DNA from: Gonocerus acuteangulatus
Taxonomy: Eukaryota > Arthropoda > Insecta > Hemiptera > Coreidae
Length of the DNA: 64,000 nucleotides
Direction of reading: 5' to 3'
NCBI GenBank assembly: GCA_946811695.1
Contig: OX328125.1
Span: 108,483,715-108,547,714 of the forward strand
Made by a program: the position numbers and the translations under genes. The notes beneath the pieces are model-generated. The model was not told the origin of the DNA and did not search any database. It saw nothing but the letters and a program-made list of their open reading frames with translations. Every line of letters starts with the position of its first letter. Position 1 is the first letter of the stretch. This document shows positions 9,785-21,442 of this stretch, piece by piece.

Positions 9785-12392
9785 TACTCCCAGATGGTAA
9801 TTCTTGGCACCAGTAGAGAGATCCAGTTTGTCGTGGTATCTGCGGGTAAATTCTTCTATATGAAATGCGATTGGATCAACTCCCAGTTCCCGATGGAGCA
9901 AGCTGTTTCGAACGAACCAAGGGGCGTTGGCTGCAATCCGTAGAACTTTGTTCTGTAAAGTCTGAAGTCGTCTGATGTTCGTCGTGTTTGTTCCATACCA
10001 CACAGGGCAGGCGTAAGTCAGTATTGGGAGGATCATAGTCTTGTAAAGGAGTGTGACTAGTGAAGGTCGAAATGATGTTTTTCTGTTCATCAGTGGGTAT
10101 AGTTTTGAAAGTCTGGTGTGTGCATGTCGTAATTTTATGTTAGTGTTTAGTTTCCAAGTAAGTCGAGTATCGAAGTGTAGTCCTAGGTAACACACAGCCT
10201 GGTCCTTCGGGCTCCAAGGAACTGGGAGTCCATCTTTCTGGAATTTCTTCGTTTGAGAACCTCCGAAGTGAAAATACTTTGGCCTCAGTCTTGTTAGAAT
10301 TAAGGGCCAGTCGCCATTTCCTAAACCAGTGGGTCAAGGAGTTCGCCGATGCTTGCAGATTGTGAACCATCGTATTCAGACTTCTGTGACTGGATAAGAC
10401 GAGAGTGTCGTCGGCGAGTTGAGCGAAGGAATCTTCTTTAGGCATGTCGGAGACGTAGAGAAGGTAGAGAAGGGCTCCTTGTGGAAATCCAGCTTCCAAG
10501 ACGATCTTGCGGCTTAGGGTGGTCCCGACACGGATTTGGCATGTTCGATCTTCTAGAAAGCACTTTATAGAGGAGAGAAGCTTGGCTGGTGGCGATGTTT
10601 TCTTCAGTTTATATAATAAACCCTGATGCCAAACTGAATCGAAGGCCCCCTTCAAGTCTAAGAACAAGCCAGCTGTGTATTCCTTGGCTTCGAACCCTTT
10701 AACTATGGCCTCTGCAACTCTCTGTGCTTGGTGCGTAGCAGAGTGATGGTGTCTGAAGCCAAACTGGTGAGATGGAATGGTGCAGGTCTCTTCAAGGTGT
10801 TGCCGTAGCCTTTTCTCTAAGCATTTTTCCAGCAGTTTGCCAAGAGTACATAATAGACTTATGGGGCGATAACTGGCAGGACTATTCTTAGGCTTCCCGT
10901 CCTTGTGGAACATTAGCACGATCGCATTCTTCTATGCCTTTGGAAAGTACCCCAACCTCAAGCAGGCGTTATAGAGTCCGACCAAGTAGGCGATCGCCTT
11001 CCTGGGCAGCTTTTTTAGAATAAAATTCGGAATCTGGTCCTCCCCTGTCGCTTTTCGGTTCTTCAGTTTCCTGATATACCCCTTGAGCTCCTGTGGAGTT
11101 ATGTAGTCAGTAAGTCCACCGTCTGCGGTCACAGGTTCTCTTAAAAAATCGTCCACTGTAGTATCGGTCTCAGGGTCGTCTCTGTCTAGTGGTGTTGCAA
11201 TAGTCTGTAGGTGGGTGGCATCTTCGTCAGTAGTCGCTGTCCGTTGGTCTGTTTTCAGGGTAGGGAGTGCAGGAATTTTACCAAGGATTCGTCTAGTTTC
11301 TCTCCAAAGACTATTGTCACCTGGGTCCAGATCAGAAACGTAGGCTTTGTAGGACTTAATTTTTTCTGATTCTAAAAGAAACCTAATTCTACGGCCCAAT
11401 CTGTTTACACGTGTCTTATCTATGGGATCTCTATATCTCTGCCACCTTTTCCTAATGATATTCTTGTCATGAATAAGCTGTAGAATATGGGCCGGAGTCT
11501 TAGAACCGTTAGAAGTATGTAACCTAGTCTGGGGCTGTTGTGTTGAGTGTTGTATTGATGTGCGTATGTGTTCTGTGAGTGTCGAGGCGGATATATCAAT
11601 GTCTTCTGTACTTTCGTATATGTATGGAACATCCAGAATATACATAGCATATGTGAAGAGTTCCCAGTCCACGCGTCCGTTAATAAGCTTGGGGAGATTT
11701 GGTGAAAATTGAGGTGAATCGTGAAATGTACAAATAACTGGTAAGTGATCTGAGTCCAAGTCTGTAAGAGTGTCATGTTAAAGCGGGTAGCGTATGTTAT
11801 GTAATACAGCAATGTCTAATATGTCCGGATGATATCTGTTCTGCGTTGGGTAGTGTGTTGGTTCGTCAGGTGCTGATATGTACAGTCCTAAGTTCGTGGA
11901 TATGTGTTCAAGTCGTGTTCCGTTCGAGTTCAGTGTTCTACAGCCCCAGAGAGGGTTTTTACAATTCAGATCTCCGAGCAAAACAGTCGGAGCTCCAGAG
12001 AAAATGCACTCAAAGTCGGATTCAATGAGGCGAATTCCAGGTCGGTGATATACTGCCAGAATATTGATGTTTGAGTTATTGTTTAGTGTTAGTGTAATTC
12101 CGACGACCTGTAAGTTCTGTAGTGTTGGTAAGTGGAGTTCAGTATGTATTATTCGTCCCTGTACAAGTATAGAGACTCCACCCCGTCTGGTCTCCTGGTC
12201 CGTCCTGTACACAGTATAACCAGGAATTCGTAGTCTGTCTGTTTCAGTTAGGTGCGTCTCCGTAATACATGCTACGTGCACAACATGTCTATTTAGGAAG
12301 TCAGTGAGTAAGTTAACGCGGTTTGTTAGTCCCGCGGCGTTCCAATTTAGAAGAGTTAGGTTTTGGTAAGAAGTTAAATTAGAAGAGTCCAT
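9764..12392 (-). pseudogene. LINE ORF2: endonuclease-reverse transcriptase
   Basis: From ATG 12392 the frame encodes an exonuclease-endonuclease-phosphatase domain: LLNWNAAGL, ITETHL, LGDLNCKNPLWGC, DILDIAV and, after the first stop, SDHLPV. An in-frame TAA lies at 11780-11778 and an in-frame TAG at 10934-10932, where a tryptophan is expected (PKA-stop-KNAIV). The reverse transcriptase follows with SYRPISLLCTLGKLLEK, LDLKGAFDSVWHQGL, GFPQGALLYLLY (about three residues shorter than usual) and the catalytic block QLADDTLV. A frameshift near 10230-10195 moves the thumb region (CYLGLHFDTRLTWK) to a second frame ending at 9764. Dead copy. Confidence 0.85.
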
Positions 12393-12394
12393 TT

Positions 12395-13874
12395 TCAGAT
12401 GAAAAAAGTAAAGAGAATAATTTGGTAAAAAAAAGTTTTAATTTGTGGTAAGAAAGGCTTTATGAGATTCGTCAGGAATTTAGAAATGTCGAATGTTTGT
12501 TCTGTAGTTTGGTCCTGTTTTGTCAGTGATGTTCGTAGATTTTCTCTTTCCGTCCAGATGTTTGGTCGAGGAGCCTCCGGGGAAGAGGTTTGGTGTTTTT
12601 TGTCCTGTGTGGTGGATGGTGTGGTATTCTGCATGTTAGTAAGTATAGTGTTCTGTTGTGGTTGAGTACGTGATGTGGCAGTCCGTCTTCTGCGAGATTT
12701 TTCGTGATTTAAGTACACTTGACATCCCCTGTATCTTGCACTGTGGTTACCATCACAGTTAGCACATTTTGCAGCAGTGGATCGGTCAGCGCAAAGAGAA
12801 AGGGGATGATTTCCTGCACATATCGCACACTTAGGATCCAGTCGGCAGTGCTTTTTAGGATGGCCAATCCGTAAACAGTTTCCGCATTGTACGGGACGCC
12901 CGGATCGGCGTCGGGTTTCCACGGTTACAACCATATTACACAGCCTATCTAATTCTAGAACTGATTTACCTTTGTCATTATTATCTAGCTCAATGGCAAC
13001 TAAAGGTGTGGGGAATCTATCTTTATTATAGAGCCTCGTGGCTCTCTGTGCTGGATAGCATCGCCTCTTCAAGTCATCTAGGACATCATCCTCGGAGACG
13101 TTGAAGGGCAAGCCTCGTACTACAGCAGAGAATGTTCTGTCGGGGCTACAAATTAAAAAATATTTTGTATCAGGAGTTTCGTCAAAAAACTTTGTTACGT
13201 TCCTAAAGTCCTCAATGCTGGACAAAGATATTTTTATTTTTTTATATAGCATTTTGCAGTCAAATGCGGACTTAGCAACTCGTTCAAGATCTGCATCTAG
13301 CTGTTTAGTGGCAATGAATGTGTTTTCGTGAATGTCAGATACAACTACAAAAATAGGCGGAATTTTAGGAGACTGGGGACTCTCAGGGATGTCAGCTGTT
13401 CGGGTTATATGTCTTGTCTGTTGTTTGTTTGGTCTTGGTTTTTGAATCGGGGAAGAAGCAGAAATAGGAATAGCATCATCTTCAGTCTGTATTTCAGATA
13501 ATGGGGAAAATCTATTATTAGTCGGAGTCATAACTGCCACAGGAGTTATTATTCGGGCATATCTATTTCTCTTGGGTTTAGGTTCTTCGAAAAATTGAGC
13601 GTCCATTGAGTCGAGACTGTCTGTGATGATTGGAAGTGACTCGTTGTCATTGATTAGAGTTGAGGTTACTACTACCTGGCTCTATAACAGTCACCTCAGG
13701 GAATAAGTGAGATAGAAAATTCATATCACCTGTTTTGGCCGGTTCTTCAGTTGAGGTTAGGTTTGAATCGCCTCTAATATTTTCCACACTTTTGCTAAGA
13801 ATTTTCGCGGTCGAGGAAATATCTATCTTTCTAATCCGAGGACGGGACTCGGCCAGTCTTTTCACACCCGTCAT
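12395..13874 (-). pseudogene. LINE ORF1 (gag-like, CCHC zinc knuckles)
   Basis: The main frame (13606-12395, 403 codons) has a PRE_C2HC-like region (TKYFLICSPDRTFSAVVRGL) followed by knuckles CGNCLRIGHPKKHC, CAICAGNHPLSLC and CANCDGNHSARYRGC. These bind nucleic acid in the retrotransposition particle. An earlier frame (13874-13647, MTGVKRLAESRPRIRK) is offset by one base, and its readthrough joins the main frame in the region near 13680. I infer that the true ORF1 began at 13874 and has suffered a frameshift. ORF1 and ORF2 are 2 bp apart. Confidence 0.8.
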
Positions 13875-14157
13875 AACACTTTTTGACTCAAATAAATAGC
13901 AATATAAACGAGAGCACTAAGTAAACACAGCCTTTCGGCAACACAATCACAGCTGTTCTTCTCATAAATATGAAAAATATGTTTGATTTATATGAAAAAC
14001 ACAAAGTAGGAGATAGCGCGCGATTATCCTACGTAAATAGTGAGATACTCCCAGCAGTAAGGAAGTGCATAAAAGAACATGAAATGAAATACTGGTCCTC
14101 AGAAAGCTAACCTATCTTAGGAATTTATTGTTCTAAATATTGATGAAAATGAACCTT

Positions 14158-14395
14158 TTAATAAATTTGGTAACATAAAGAGGCCCGATGGCCGTGAGAG
14201 TTAAGGCGTTAGCACTTAACACTCCGTGCCAAAGTGCGTGGATTCGATTCCCACTATGGAGTGGTGGCTTTTCTTTAGAAAAAAGAAAAGGCATCAGTAC
14301 TATCCTGGCTAGAAAAGGGCGGCAACCTATGGATAAACCGTCCCAAAATTCGTAGTTAATAATAAAGGGCGTTAATAATTTAAACAAATAAATAA
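14158..14395 (+). mobile_element. tRNA-derived SINE with shared central domain
   Basis: The head gaggcccgatggccgtgaga contains an A-box-like segment, and gtggattcgattcccac is a good B box. The body has ctagaaaagggcggcaacc and the tail ttcgtagttaataataaa. Other copies are at 6085, 6315, 33245 and, as tails, near 8090 and 61260. Confidence 0.7.
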
Positions 14396-14399
14396 TAAC

Positions 14400-14546
14400 A
14401 TAAGTTTGTAACCAAATATCTTTTAGCACTTTCCTCCGAAGGAAACTAGCTATTGAGGTTGCACTCATGACGGAATTTTCGAATAATTTCTTCAAATCTT
14501 TATCGATCCTACCTAGTAGAAACCGAAAATGAACCCCGTTAAAATT

Positions 14547-14618
<72 letters not shown>

Positions 14619-14740
14619 AATTTTAACGGGGTCATTTTCGGTTTCTACTAGGTAGGATCGATAAAGATTTGAAGAAATTATTCGAAAATTCCGTCATGAG
14701 TGCAACCTCAATAGCTAGTTTCCTTCGGAGGAATGTGCTG
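14400..14740. repeat. Inverted pair of Helentron-like ends around (TA)n
   Basis: Two ~130-bp arms (about 14420-14548 and 14612-14738) are inverted copies separated by about 60 bp of TA repeat. Each arm ends in a short hairpin (tttcc with ggaaa) near gtgctaaaa or its equivalent. The arms match the 3' portion of elements at 19604-20682 and 59714-60310. Confidence 0.7.
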
Positions 14741-14741
14741 A

Positions 14742-15245
14742 AACAAACAAGTAGAGGAGAATCAGTTGACTTGAACTTACTTACGACTGAAGACTTACAC
14801 TTACTAATTACGGATAATATCCGTCTTGGATGGCAATCCTCATGGTACAGCACAAGAGATAACCTCCTCAGGGAGATAAAAAGCAGTACTCATGAATGGC
14901 AAGCTAGTACGCAGCTATCAAGACTATCTATAAGAAGCTATCTATAAGAGTAGTAGTTACAAGACTGAGAATTGGACACACTCATTTAACACATTCCCAT
15001 CTCATGACTAGACAAGACAGTCCAATATGTCAGACATGCAACGGACAACTAACAGTTAAACACTTACTTACAGAATGCAGAACACGAGACTATTTAACGA
15101 TTCCACATGACATGTCCGAACTATTTTATGAAAAAAGCCCACACATTGTTACTATTCTACAACACTTACATAAAATGAAACTGTACGACAAAATATGACT
15201 CAACTGAACGTATGTATGGTTTAATGAAGCGATTGCGAATAAATG
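14742..15245 (+). pseudogene. LINE ORF2 C-terminal fragment
   Basis: 5'-truncated retrotransposon end. One frame reads LHLLITDNIRLGWQSSWYST. After a frameshift near 14940 (a short tandem duplication around ctatctataagaag), another reads VVVTRLRIGHTHLTHSH then SPICQTCNGQLTVKHLLTEC, the zinc-binding tail common in Jockey/I-type ORF2 proteins. It stops at 15198. It is a different family from the LINE at 7830-13930 and abuts the GT-rich satellite. Confidence 0.75.
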
Positions 15246-16036
15246 TTTTTGTGTGTGTGTGATGACGTGCATCAGAGCGGCTTCAGTGTAGAATAACACT
15301 GTGTGTGTGTGTGTGTGTGTGATGACGTGCATAAGAGCGGCTTCAGTATAGAATGTTTGTGTGTGTGTGTGATGACGTGCATCAGAGCGGCTTCAGTATA
15401 GAATGTTTGTGTATGTGTGTGATGACGTGCATAAGAGCGGCTTCAGTATAGAATGTGTGTGTGTGTGTGTGTGTGTGTGATGACGTGCATCAGAGCGGCT
15501 TCAGTATAGAATGTGTGTGTATGTGTGTGATGACGTGCATAAGAGCGGCTTCAGTATAGAATGTGTGTGTGTGTGTGTGATGACGTGCATAAGAGCGGCT
15601 TCAGTATAGAATGTTTGTGTGTGTGTGTGATGACGTGCATCAGAGCGGCTTCAGTATAGAATGTGTGTGTGTGTGTGTGTGTGTGATGACGTGCATAAGA
15701 GCGGCTTCAGTATAGAATGTGTGTGTGTGTGTGTGTGTGATGACGTGCATAAGAGCGGCTACAGTATAGAATGTGTGAGTGTGTGTGTGTGTGATGACGT
15801 GCATAAGAGCGGCTTCAGTATAGAATGTGTGTGTATGTGTGTGATGACGTGCATCAGAGCGGCTTCAGTATAGAATGTGTGTGTGTGTGTGTGTGTGTGA
15901 TGACGTGCATCAGAGCGGCTTCAGTATAGAATAACACTGTGTGTGTGTGTGTGATGACGTGCATCAGAGCGGCTTCAGTATAGAATGTGTGTGTATGTGT
16001 TATTGATGACGTGCATAAGAGCGGCTTCAGTATAGA

Positions 16037-16086
<50 letters not shown>

Positions 16087-16382
16087 TGACGTGCATCAGA
16101 GCGGCTTCAGTATAGAATGTGTGTGTATGTGTGTGATGACGTGCATCAGAGCGGCTTCAGTATAGAATGTGTGTGTGTGTGTGTGATGACGTGCATCAGA
16201 GCGGCTTCAGTATAGAATAACACTGTGTGTGTGTGTGTGTGTGTGATGACGTGCATCAGAGCGGCTTCAGTATAGAATGTGTGTGTACGTGTTATTGATG
16301 ACGTGCATAAGAGCTGCTTCAGTATAGAATGTGTGTGTGTGTGTGTGTGTGATGACGTGCATCAGAGCGGCTTCAGTATAGA

Positions 16383-16424
<42 letters not shown>

Positions 16425-17012
16425 TGACGTGCATAAGAGCGGCTTCAGTATAGAATGTTTGTGTGTGTGTGTGTGATGACGTGCATCAGAGCGGCTTCAG
16501 TATAGAATGTGTGTGTGTGTGTGTGATGACGTGCATAAGAGCGGCTTCAGTATAGAATGTGTGTGTATGTGTGTGATGACGTGCATAAGAGCGGCTTCAG
16601 TATAGAATGTGTGTGTGTGTGTGTATGTGATGACGTGCATCAGAGCGGCTTCAGTATAGAATGTGTGTGTGTGTGTGTGTGATGACGTGCATAAGAGCGG
16701 CTTCAGTATAGAATGTGTGTGTGTGTGTGTGATGACGTGCATAAGAGCGGCTTCAGTATAGAATGTGTGTGTGTGTGTGTGATGACGTGCATAAGAGCGG
16801 CTTCAGTATAGAATGTTTGTGTGTGTGTGTGTGATGACGTGCATCAGAGCGGCTTCAGTATAGAATGTGTGTGTGTGTGTGATGACGTGCATAAGAGCGG
16901 CTTCAGTATAGAATGTGTGTGTGTGTGTGATGACGTGCATAAGAGCGGCTTCAGTATAGAATGTGTGTGTGTGTGTGATGACGTGCATAAGAGCGGCTTC
17001 AGTATTGAATGT
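15246..17012. repeat. GT-rich satellite, ~33 units
   Basis: About 33 repeats of a constant core (gatgacgtgcat then c/a, agagcggcttcagtatagaa) separated by variable-length (GT)n runs. Open frames on both strands here (CVCDDVHKSGFSIE and its reverse) are by-products. Confidence 0.95.
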
Positions 17013-17139
17013 CCTTAAATTAAATGTCTCGTCATAGAATAATGATTTTTATATTGAAATAAACTATCAGATACTTTATTATTTCTTATTATAATAGTTC
17101 AGTTATTGTTTTGTACTTCTTTCTTCTTCTTTTTTTTCT

Positions 17140-17278
17140 TTTAGCGCGGTTCCTCCCTCCCCCATAGGGAGGAACCCCGCTTATAAGGTTGATCTCATGA
17201 CGCAATCCAGAAGTGCCGACTAGAAAATGTTGCGTTTCAGAACCCCTAGAGACCGAAAATGATGGTGGTTCAAATTTG

Positions 17279-17337
<59 letters not shown>

Positions 17338-18496
17338 CTGTTCGCTCTCTAGGTAGAAGACGAATGGTCCGATTTTGATGAAATTTGGTACAAAAATCCG
17401 TCGTCCAATTTGAAAGGTCAAGTTCGTTAACCAGCAAAATCCGTCCGATGGAAGATGGCGTTTGGGGCGAAATTCGCGCAAAAAAATCGTAACGCTTACG
17501 TTTTTGAGTTCATGAGCTTGTAAGCACTCGTTTTATAGGCTTCTTGGGCTAGGAAAACGAATGAAACAATTTTCAAGGCGATACCTTTAACCGTTTTCGA
17601 GAAAATTGGAAAAACAGTTTTTGAATACCGCTTTTGGTTTGGGTACTTAGAATCTTGGGATTCAGTTGAAACATTTTCTGCATGTTCTACTTTCATTAAA
17701 ACTAATATGTTGAAATTTTGATTACGTTTGGAGTTAAGGAAGGGTTAGAATAAAATATTTTATTAACAGACATAAAAAGTTTTGGTAACTTTGTATACTT
17801 TCCTTAATATCTCGAAAAAGGTTGAGAATCTTGGTAAACGGAAGAATACCATTAGAAAGCTTACTAAATGCTCTACAAAAAAGGTTCTGATGAAAGTTTT
17901 GATTATACGATGTCAATCGGAGAAATAAGTGCTTAAAACTTTAAAGTAATTGATTTCGCTTATTCGAACTGTTCTTTTTGTCTGTTTTTATTCCTTGTTA
18001 TTTTTTAACTGCTTATAGTTGGATAATTTATTTGATAACAAATCAGGTTAAGAAAAATAAGAAAAACAATTTAATCTTAGAGATATGGATTTCCAAGATA
18101 TAGCTTTTCAACTGTCTAGCGGGGTCGTTCCTAGGGCGGGTTGGCCTATCCAGGTAAGATCGTAAATAAGACCTTTCTTGAAAGTAAAGATGGAACTGTC
18201 AACTTTGGTCCTCCACTGCCTCCCGGCACTTTCAATACTGACGAAGGCTACCAATGAGTAGCTGAAACGTCCTAAATATAGATTTTTTAACAAAAATCGT
18301 ATTGAGGTTTCTTTAGCCGAGTCCCAACCATTCCATCTTTACTTATCACCTCGACGGCTAACTATCTAATCTTCATGCTTTCTAGAAATGTGGACCCAAA
18401 ATAATAACAGCTTCTATTTTAATCATTTTAAATGAGTCTAGAGATAAGAACGGAACCGCGCTAAGATGATGCAGTTCCTGCGAGTCGGACTTTTTA
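17140..18496 (-). mobile_element. Helentron-like non-autonomous element, family A copy 1
   Basis: Read on the - strand, it starts with aaagtccgactcgcaggaac and ends in a strong hairpin (agggaggaacc pairing with ggttcctccct) followed by gcgctaaaa. Inside are a (TA)n block (17282-17333), a conserved region with gatgaaatttggtac, and a single hammerhead unit at 18238. About 1.2 kb is shared with 48006-50190. A 3' hairpin and internal microsatellite fit Helentron-associated (HINE/DINE-1-like) elements; the superfamily is inferred. Confidence 0.6.
18238..18272 (+). ncRNA. Hammerhead ribozyme-like motif (solo, family A)
   Basis: CUGACGA, A, GGCUAC-loop-GUAGCU, GAAAC, GUC. One stem II pair is G-U. 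The 3' flank (cattccatctttac then ttatcacctcgacggctaac) is the full family A terminus; there is no opposing arm. Confidence 0.6.
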
Positions 18497-18499
18497 TTT

Positions 18500-18675
18500 G
18501 TTTTTGTTCGTTTTTATTTTGTTAACTTTATGTTGAACTTTGTAGCCCTTGTGTTTACCTTATATCTTTTAATATTTTATTTACTTCTATTTGTTTACTT
18601 GTATTACTTTCATGAAATATGTGAGCAGATCACCTTGCTGTTGCGGAGCTCCATAAATAAATAAATAAATAAAAT
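18500..18675 (+). mobile_element. Probable LINE 3' end with (ATAA)n tail
   Basis: The stretch ends tgttgcggagctccataaat and continues as an ATAA repeat, a common 3' end of arthropod non-LTR elements. No coding remnant is seen. Confidence 0.35.
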
Positions 18676-19169
18676 ATTCAAAGTTTGATTAGCTTCCTGA
18701 AGGAGGTAACAAAACATAAAGAAATATAAAGGCTTTTTGTACTTACAAATACCTCAAGGGATAGAGGCTGAAGAATTTAAATTAAAAAAAAAACATCAAA
18801 ATTATTTATATTTATTTTGAAGCTATATAGGATATTTAAAGCAAATCATTCAGGAATGCAGTGTACACTATCACCTTTCTGAGGAATTTGCTTAGTTATG
18901 CAGCTCCTACGTGAGGGACTTTTTCCATTATAAATACACCAGTCACATGAAAAACACAACATTCCTTTTGTCAGGTAAGTTATTCATTAAAAAAAAAAGT
19001 GATGGAATTTGCTACTGCCTTAGGTCACGAATTTAATACAGGTAGTGATATCAAATTCACGGGACGGAATTCCTGGTTGTTGAATTTCAGGGTAGATCGC
19101 GAGCAAAGGAAGCCTCAAGGAATAGATGGAAAACTTGACACCTATCAGTTCACAACTTTGACCAGACTG

Positions 19170-19203
<34 letters not shown>

Positions 19204-19406
19204 GATGTCTGTTTAACAAGTACTAGAAACAAGAAATGCAAAGGAGGATAGGAACCTTTATTGTTAACCTGTACTACAGGGCAAGGCAATAAAGCCATGA
19301 TGATTAGATAGTTAGCCGTCGAGGTGATAAGTAAAGATGGAATGGTTGGGATTCGGCTAAAGAAACCTCAATATGATTTTTTTTTAAAATAAAAAATCTA
19401 TATTTT

Positions 19407-19441
19407 GGACGTTTCGGCTACTCATTGGTAGCCTTCGTCAG
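19407..19441 (-). ncRNA. Hammerhead ribozyme-like motif (family A copy 2, left)
   Basis: Same core and stem II as the copy at 1269-1303; GUC is followed by CAAAAUAUAG. Confidence 0.6.
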
Positions 19442-19603
19442 CTAAAATGACAAGAAAAACAGAAATTAATACAAAAAAAAGGTCATAATTGACATAAATA
19501 ACAGAACTATAAATACACTTAACTTATTACAAAAGAACAATTTGGTCATAAATTCATAGAATGAGTAGAATGAAAATCAAAAGAAACATAACAAAAGTCC
19601 GTC

Positions 19604-20506
19604 ACGCAGGAGCTGCATAACTAAGCACTTTCCTCAGAATTTGGGTAGTGTAGACTGCTTTCCAGAACAATTTGCTTAAAATATCCTACATAAATAAAAT
19701 AAAAACGTGAATAGTTCTCATTTTGTAATGAGTAACTGATCAATTATTAATTTGCATCCAGAGTTATGTTTACAAATGGTACCTACTACACTACGTAATA
19801 AATACAAAAATCCTCGTATTATCGTATTTTGATCTAACGCAGGAACAGGATACAGTCACTCTATTGGTAGAAAGCGCTCCTTGCGGCGGCTTTGTGAACC
19901 TACGTCTGCCGGCTTTTCTATTCAAATATATTACAAATTAAACCCCCGCTTTCCGATTGACCGATTCAGCTCATTTTTACAACACTTCTTTCTCACGAGT
20001 TACCCACGACGTATACAGCGTTTCGTTACAATACAGCAGAAATTACGACCGGTATGAGTATATTAGGAATTTGGGTCCGGAGTAAACCCCCCCTTCTAAT
20101 GAACCGATTTCATTTATTTTTACAACACATATTTACCTGTGGATTACCACTACGAATACCGAGTTTCATCGAAATATACCAAAAATCACGGCTGGTAGTG
20201 GCGAATTGGTATTGTGGGTCCGGAGTAAACCCCACCTTCTAATGAACCGATCTAGTTCATTTTTATATCTCACTTTTCTCTCTATATTACCACTACGAAT
20301 ACCAAGTTTCGTTGAAATATAACAAATATTACGGCTGATATAGTCAAACAAGTGTTTTGGGTTCGGGGTAAACCCCCCTTCCGGTGGACCGACTTTGGTG
20401 GTTAACGAACTCGTTCAATCGTTTGCTAATTGAATGCTATATACCAAGTTTCGTGACGAAAAAACAAAAACTCTGGCCGCTATCGTGTTAACAGACACAT
20501 ATATAA

Positions 20507-20560
<54 letters not shown>

Positions 20561-20682
20561 TTTAACGGGGGTCATTTTTGGTGTCTACTAGGTAGGATCG
20601 ATAAAGATTTGAAGAAATTTTTCAAAATTCCGTCATGAGTCCAACCTCAATAGCTACTTTCCTTCGGAGGAAAGTGCTAAAA
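19604..20682 (+). mobile_element. Helentron-like element, family B copy 1 (nested)
   Basis: Begins near gcaggagctgcataactaag and ends with the hairpin tttccttcggaggaaa then gtgctaaaa. Between are three or four diverged units of about 130 bp (ggtccggagtaaacccc, gaaccgattt, accaagtttcgt) and a (TA)n block (20505-20557). It sits inside the hammerhead foldback, so it probably inserted later. Confidence 0.55.
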
Positions 20683-21187
20683 AGAAGAGAAAAGGCTATT
20701 ATATTGAAGTTTATGTAGGTAAATAGGTGCTAATGGTAACATTAATTTAAGATAACAAACAAATAAGATACTACATACCTATGGAAGTGCCTGGAGGCAG
20801 AGGAAGACCAATGTTGACAGTTAAGTCACCATAGTGGAAGTGTCTAAGAAAAAAGGAATCTACTAGGGTAAATGAAACTGAAAACAAACCAGGTGGTGGG
20901 AGAAAGGTCGGTTGGGATCAAAAGGCCAGTTTATGACATTTTATGACAGGAAAGGGGAGAAAGGTGTTAATGGAAGGATACACAAGGGGCAGGGAAAAAT
21001 ACTAGGTGGGAGGACGGGAGAGTTTTTGAAAAATATTAGCGTACATAGGAGAAATGCCTTGTTTGTCAGTTTTGTAGTTTATATTCTTATGTTCTTTTAT
21101 AATAAGTTAAGTGTATTTATAGTTCTGTTATTTATGTCAATTATAAACTTTTTTTTGTATTAATTTCTGTTTTTCTTGTCATTTTAG

Positions 21188-21208
21188 CTGACGAAGGCCG
21201 AAACGTCC
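21188..21208 (+). ncRNA. Decayed hammerhead motif lacking stem II
   Basis: CUGACGA is followed directly by AGGCC and GAAACGUCC. The 14 nt that form most of stem II and its loop are missing, so this copy should be inactive. Confidence 0.5.
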
Positions 21209-21442
21209 AAAATATAGATTTTTTATTTAAAAAAAAAATCATATTGAGGTTTCTTTAGCCGAATCCCAACCATTCCATCTTTACTTAAGGCAATAAAGGT
21301 TTCTTAATATTTTTATTTCTAAAAATTTCACATATTTGACATTTGAATACATATTATTCAATGCCCGAGTTTATTTGCGGCCAGTTAAATATTTGTGATT
21401 TGCCCTTGCTTGCTTCTAAACCCGGATTATGTCGCTTCTCCA

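Larger units (their letters stand above)
7830..13930 (-). mobile_element. Jockey-like non-LTR retrotransposon, inactive
   Basis: It runs right to left. The 5' region ends near 13930. ORF1 (gag-like with zinc knuckles) covers 13874-12395, and ORF2 (AP-type endonuclease then reverse transcriptase) runs from 12392 to about 9764. The last ORF2 residues, 3' UTR and A/T-rich tail continue beyond a Tigger insertion to about 7830. ORF2 has two in-frame stops, a frameshift and a small deletion in the RT core; ORF1 has a frameshift. Related 3' ends occur at 22560-22738 (-) and 26880-27190 (+). Family placement rests on ORF order and motifs, not on a tree. Confidence 0.85.
19295..21286. mobile_element. 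Hammerhead-bearing foldback element, family A copy 2
   Basis: The termini are inverted copies (left about 19295-19560, right about 21075-21286) of the family A arm. The 12-bp sequence aaggcaataaag flanks both ends (19283-19294, 21287-21298) as a target-site duplication. The left arm has an intact hammerhead motif on the - strand. The right arm's motif has lost stem II. The ~1.5-kb interior is occupied by a Helentron-like element. Confidence 0.75.

Noticed and set aside
14133..14947. Recurrent peptide KKLFENSVMSATSIASFLRR on both strands and again at 59608-59913
   Set aside because: It is the translation of the Helentron-like family B 3' end; no copy extends into a longer protein.
15246..17012. 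CRISPR array
   Set aside because: The spacers are simple (GT)n runs, not unique sequence, and the context is a eukaryotic genome.
15126..17018. Several His/Thr- or Cys/Val-rich ORFs over the GT array
   Set aside because: They are translations of (GT)n and its complement plus a 36-bp core, on both strands.
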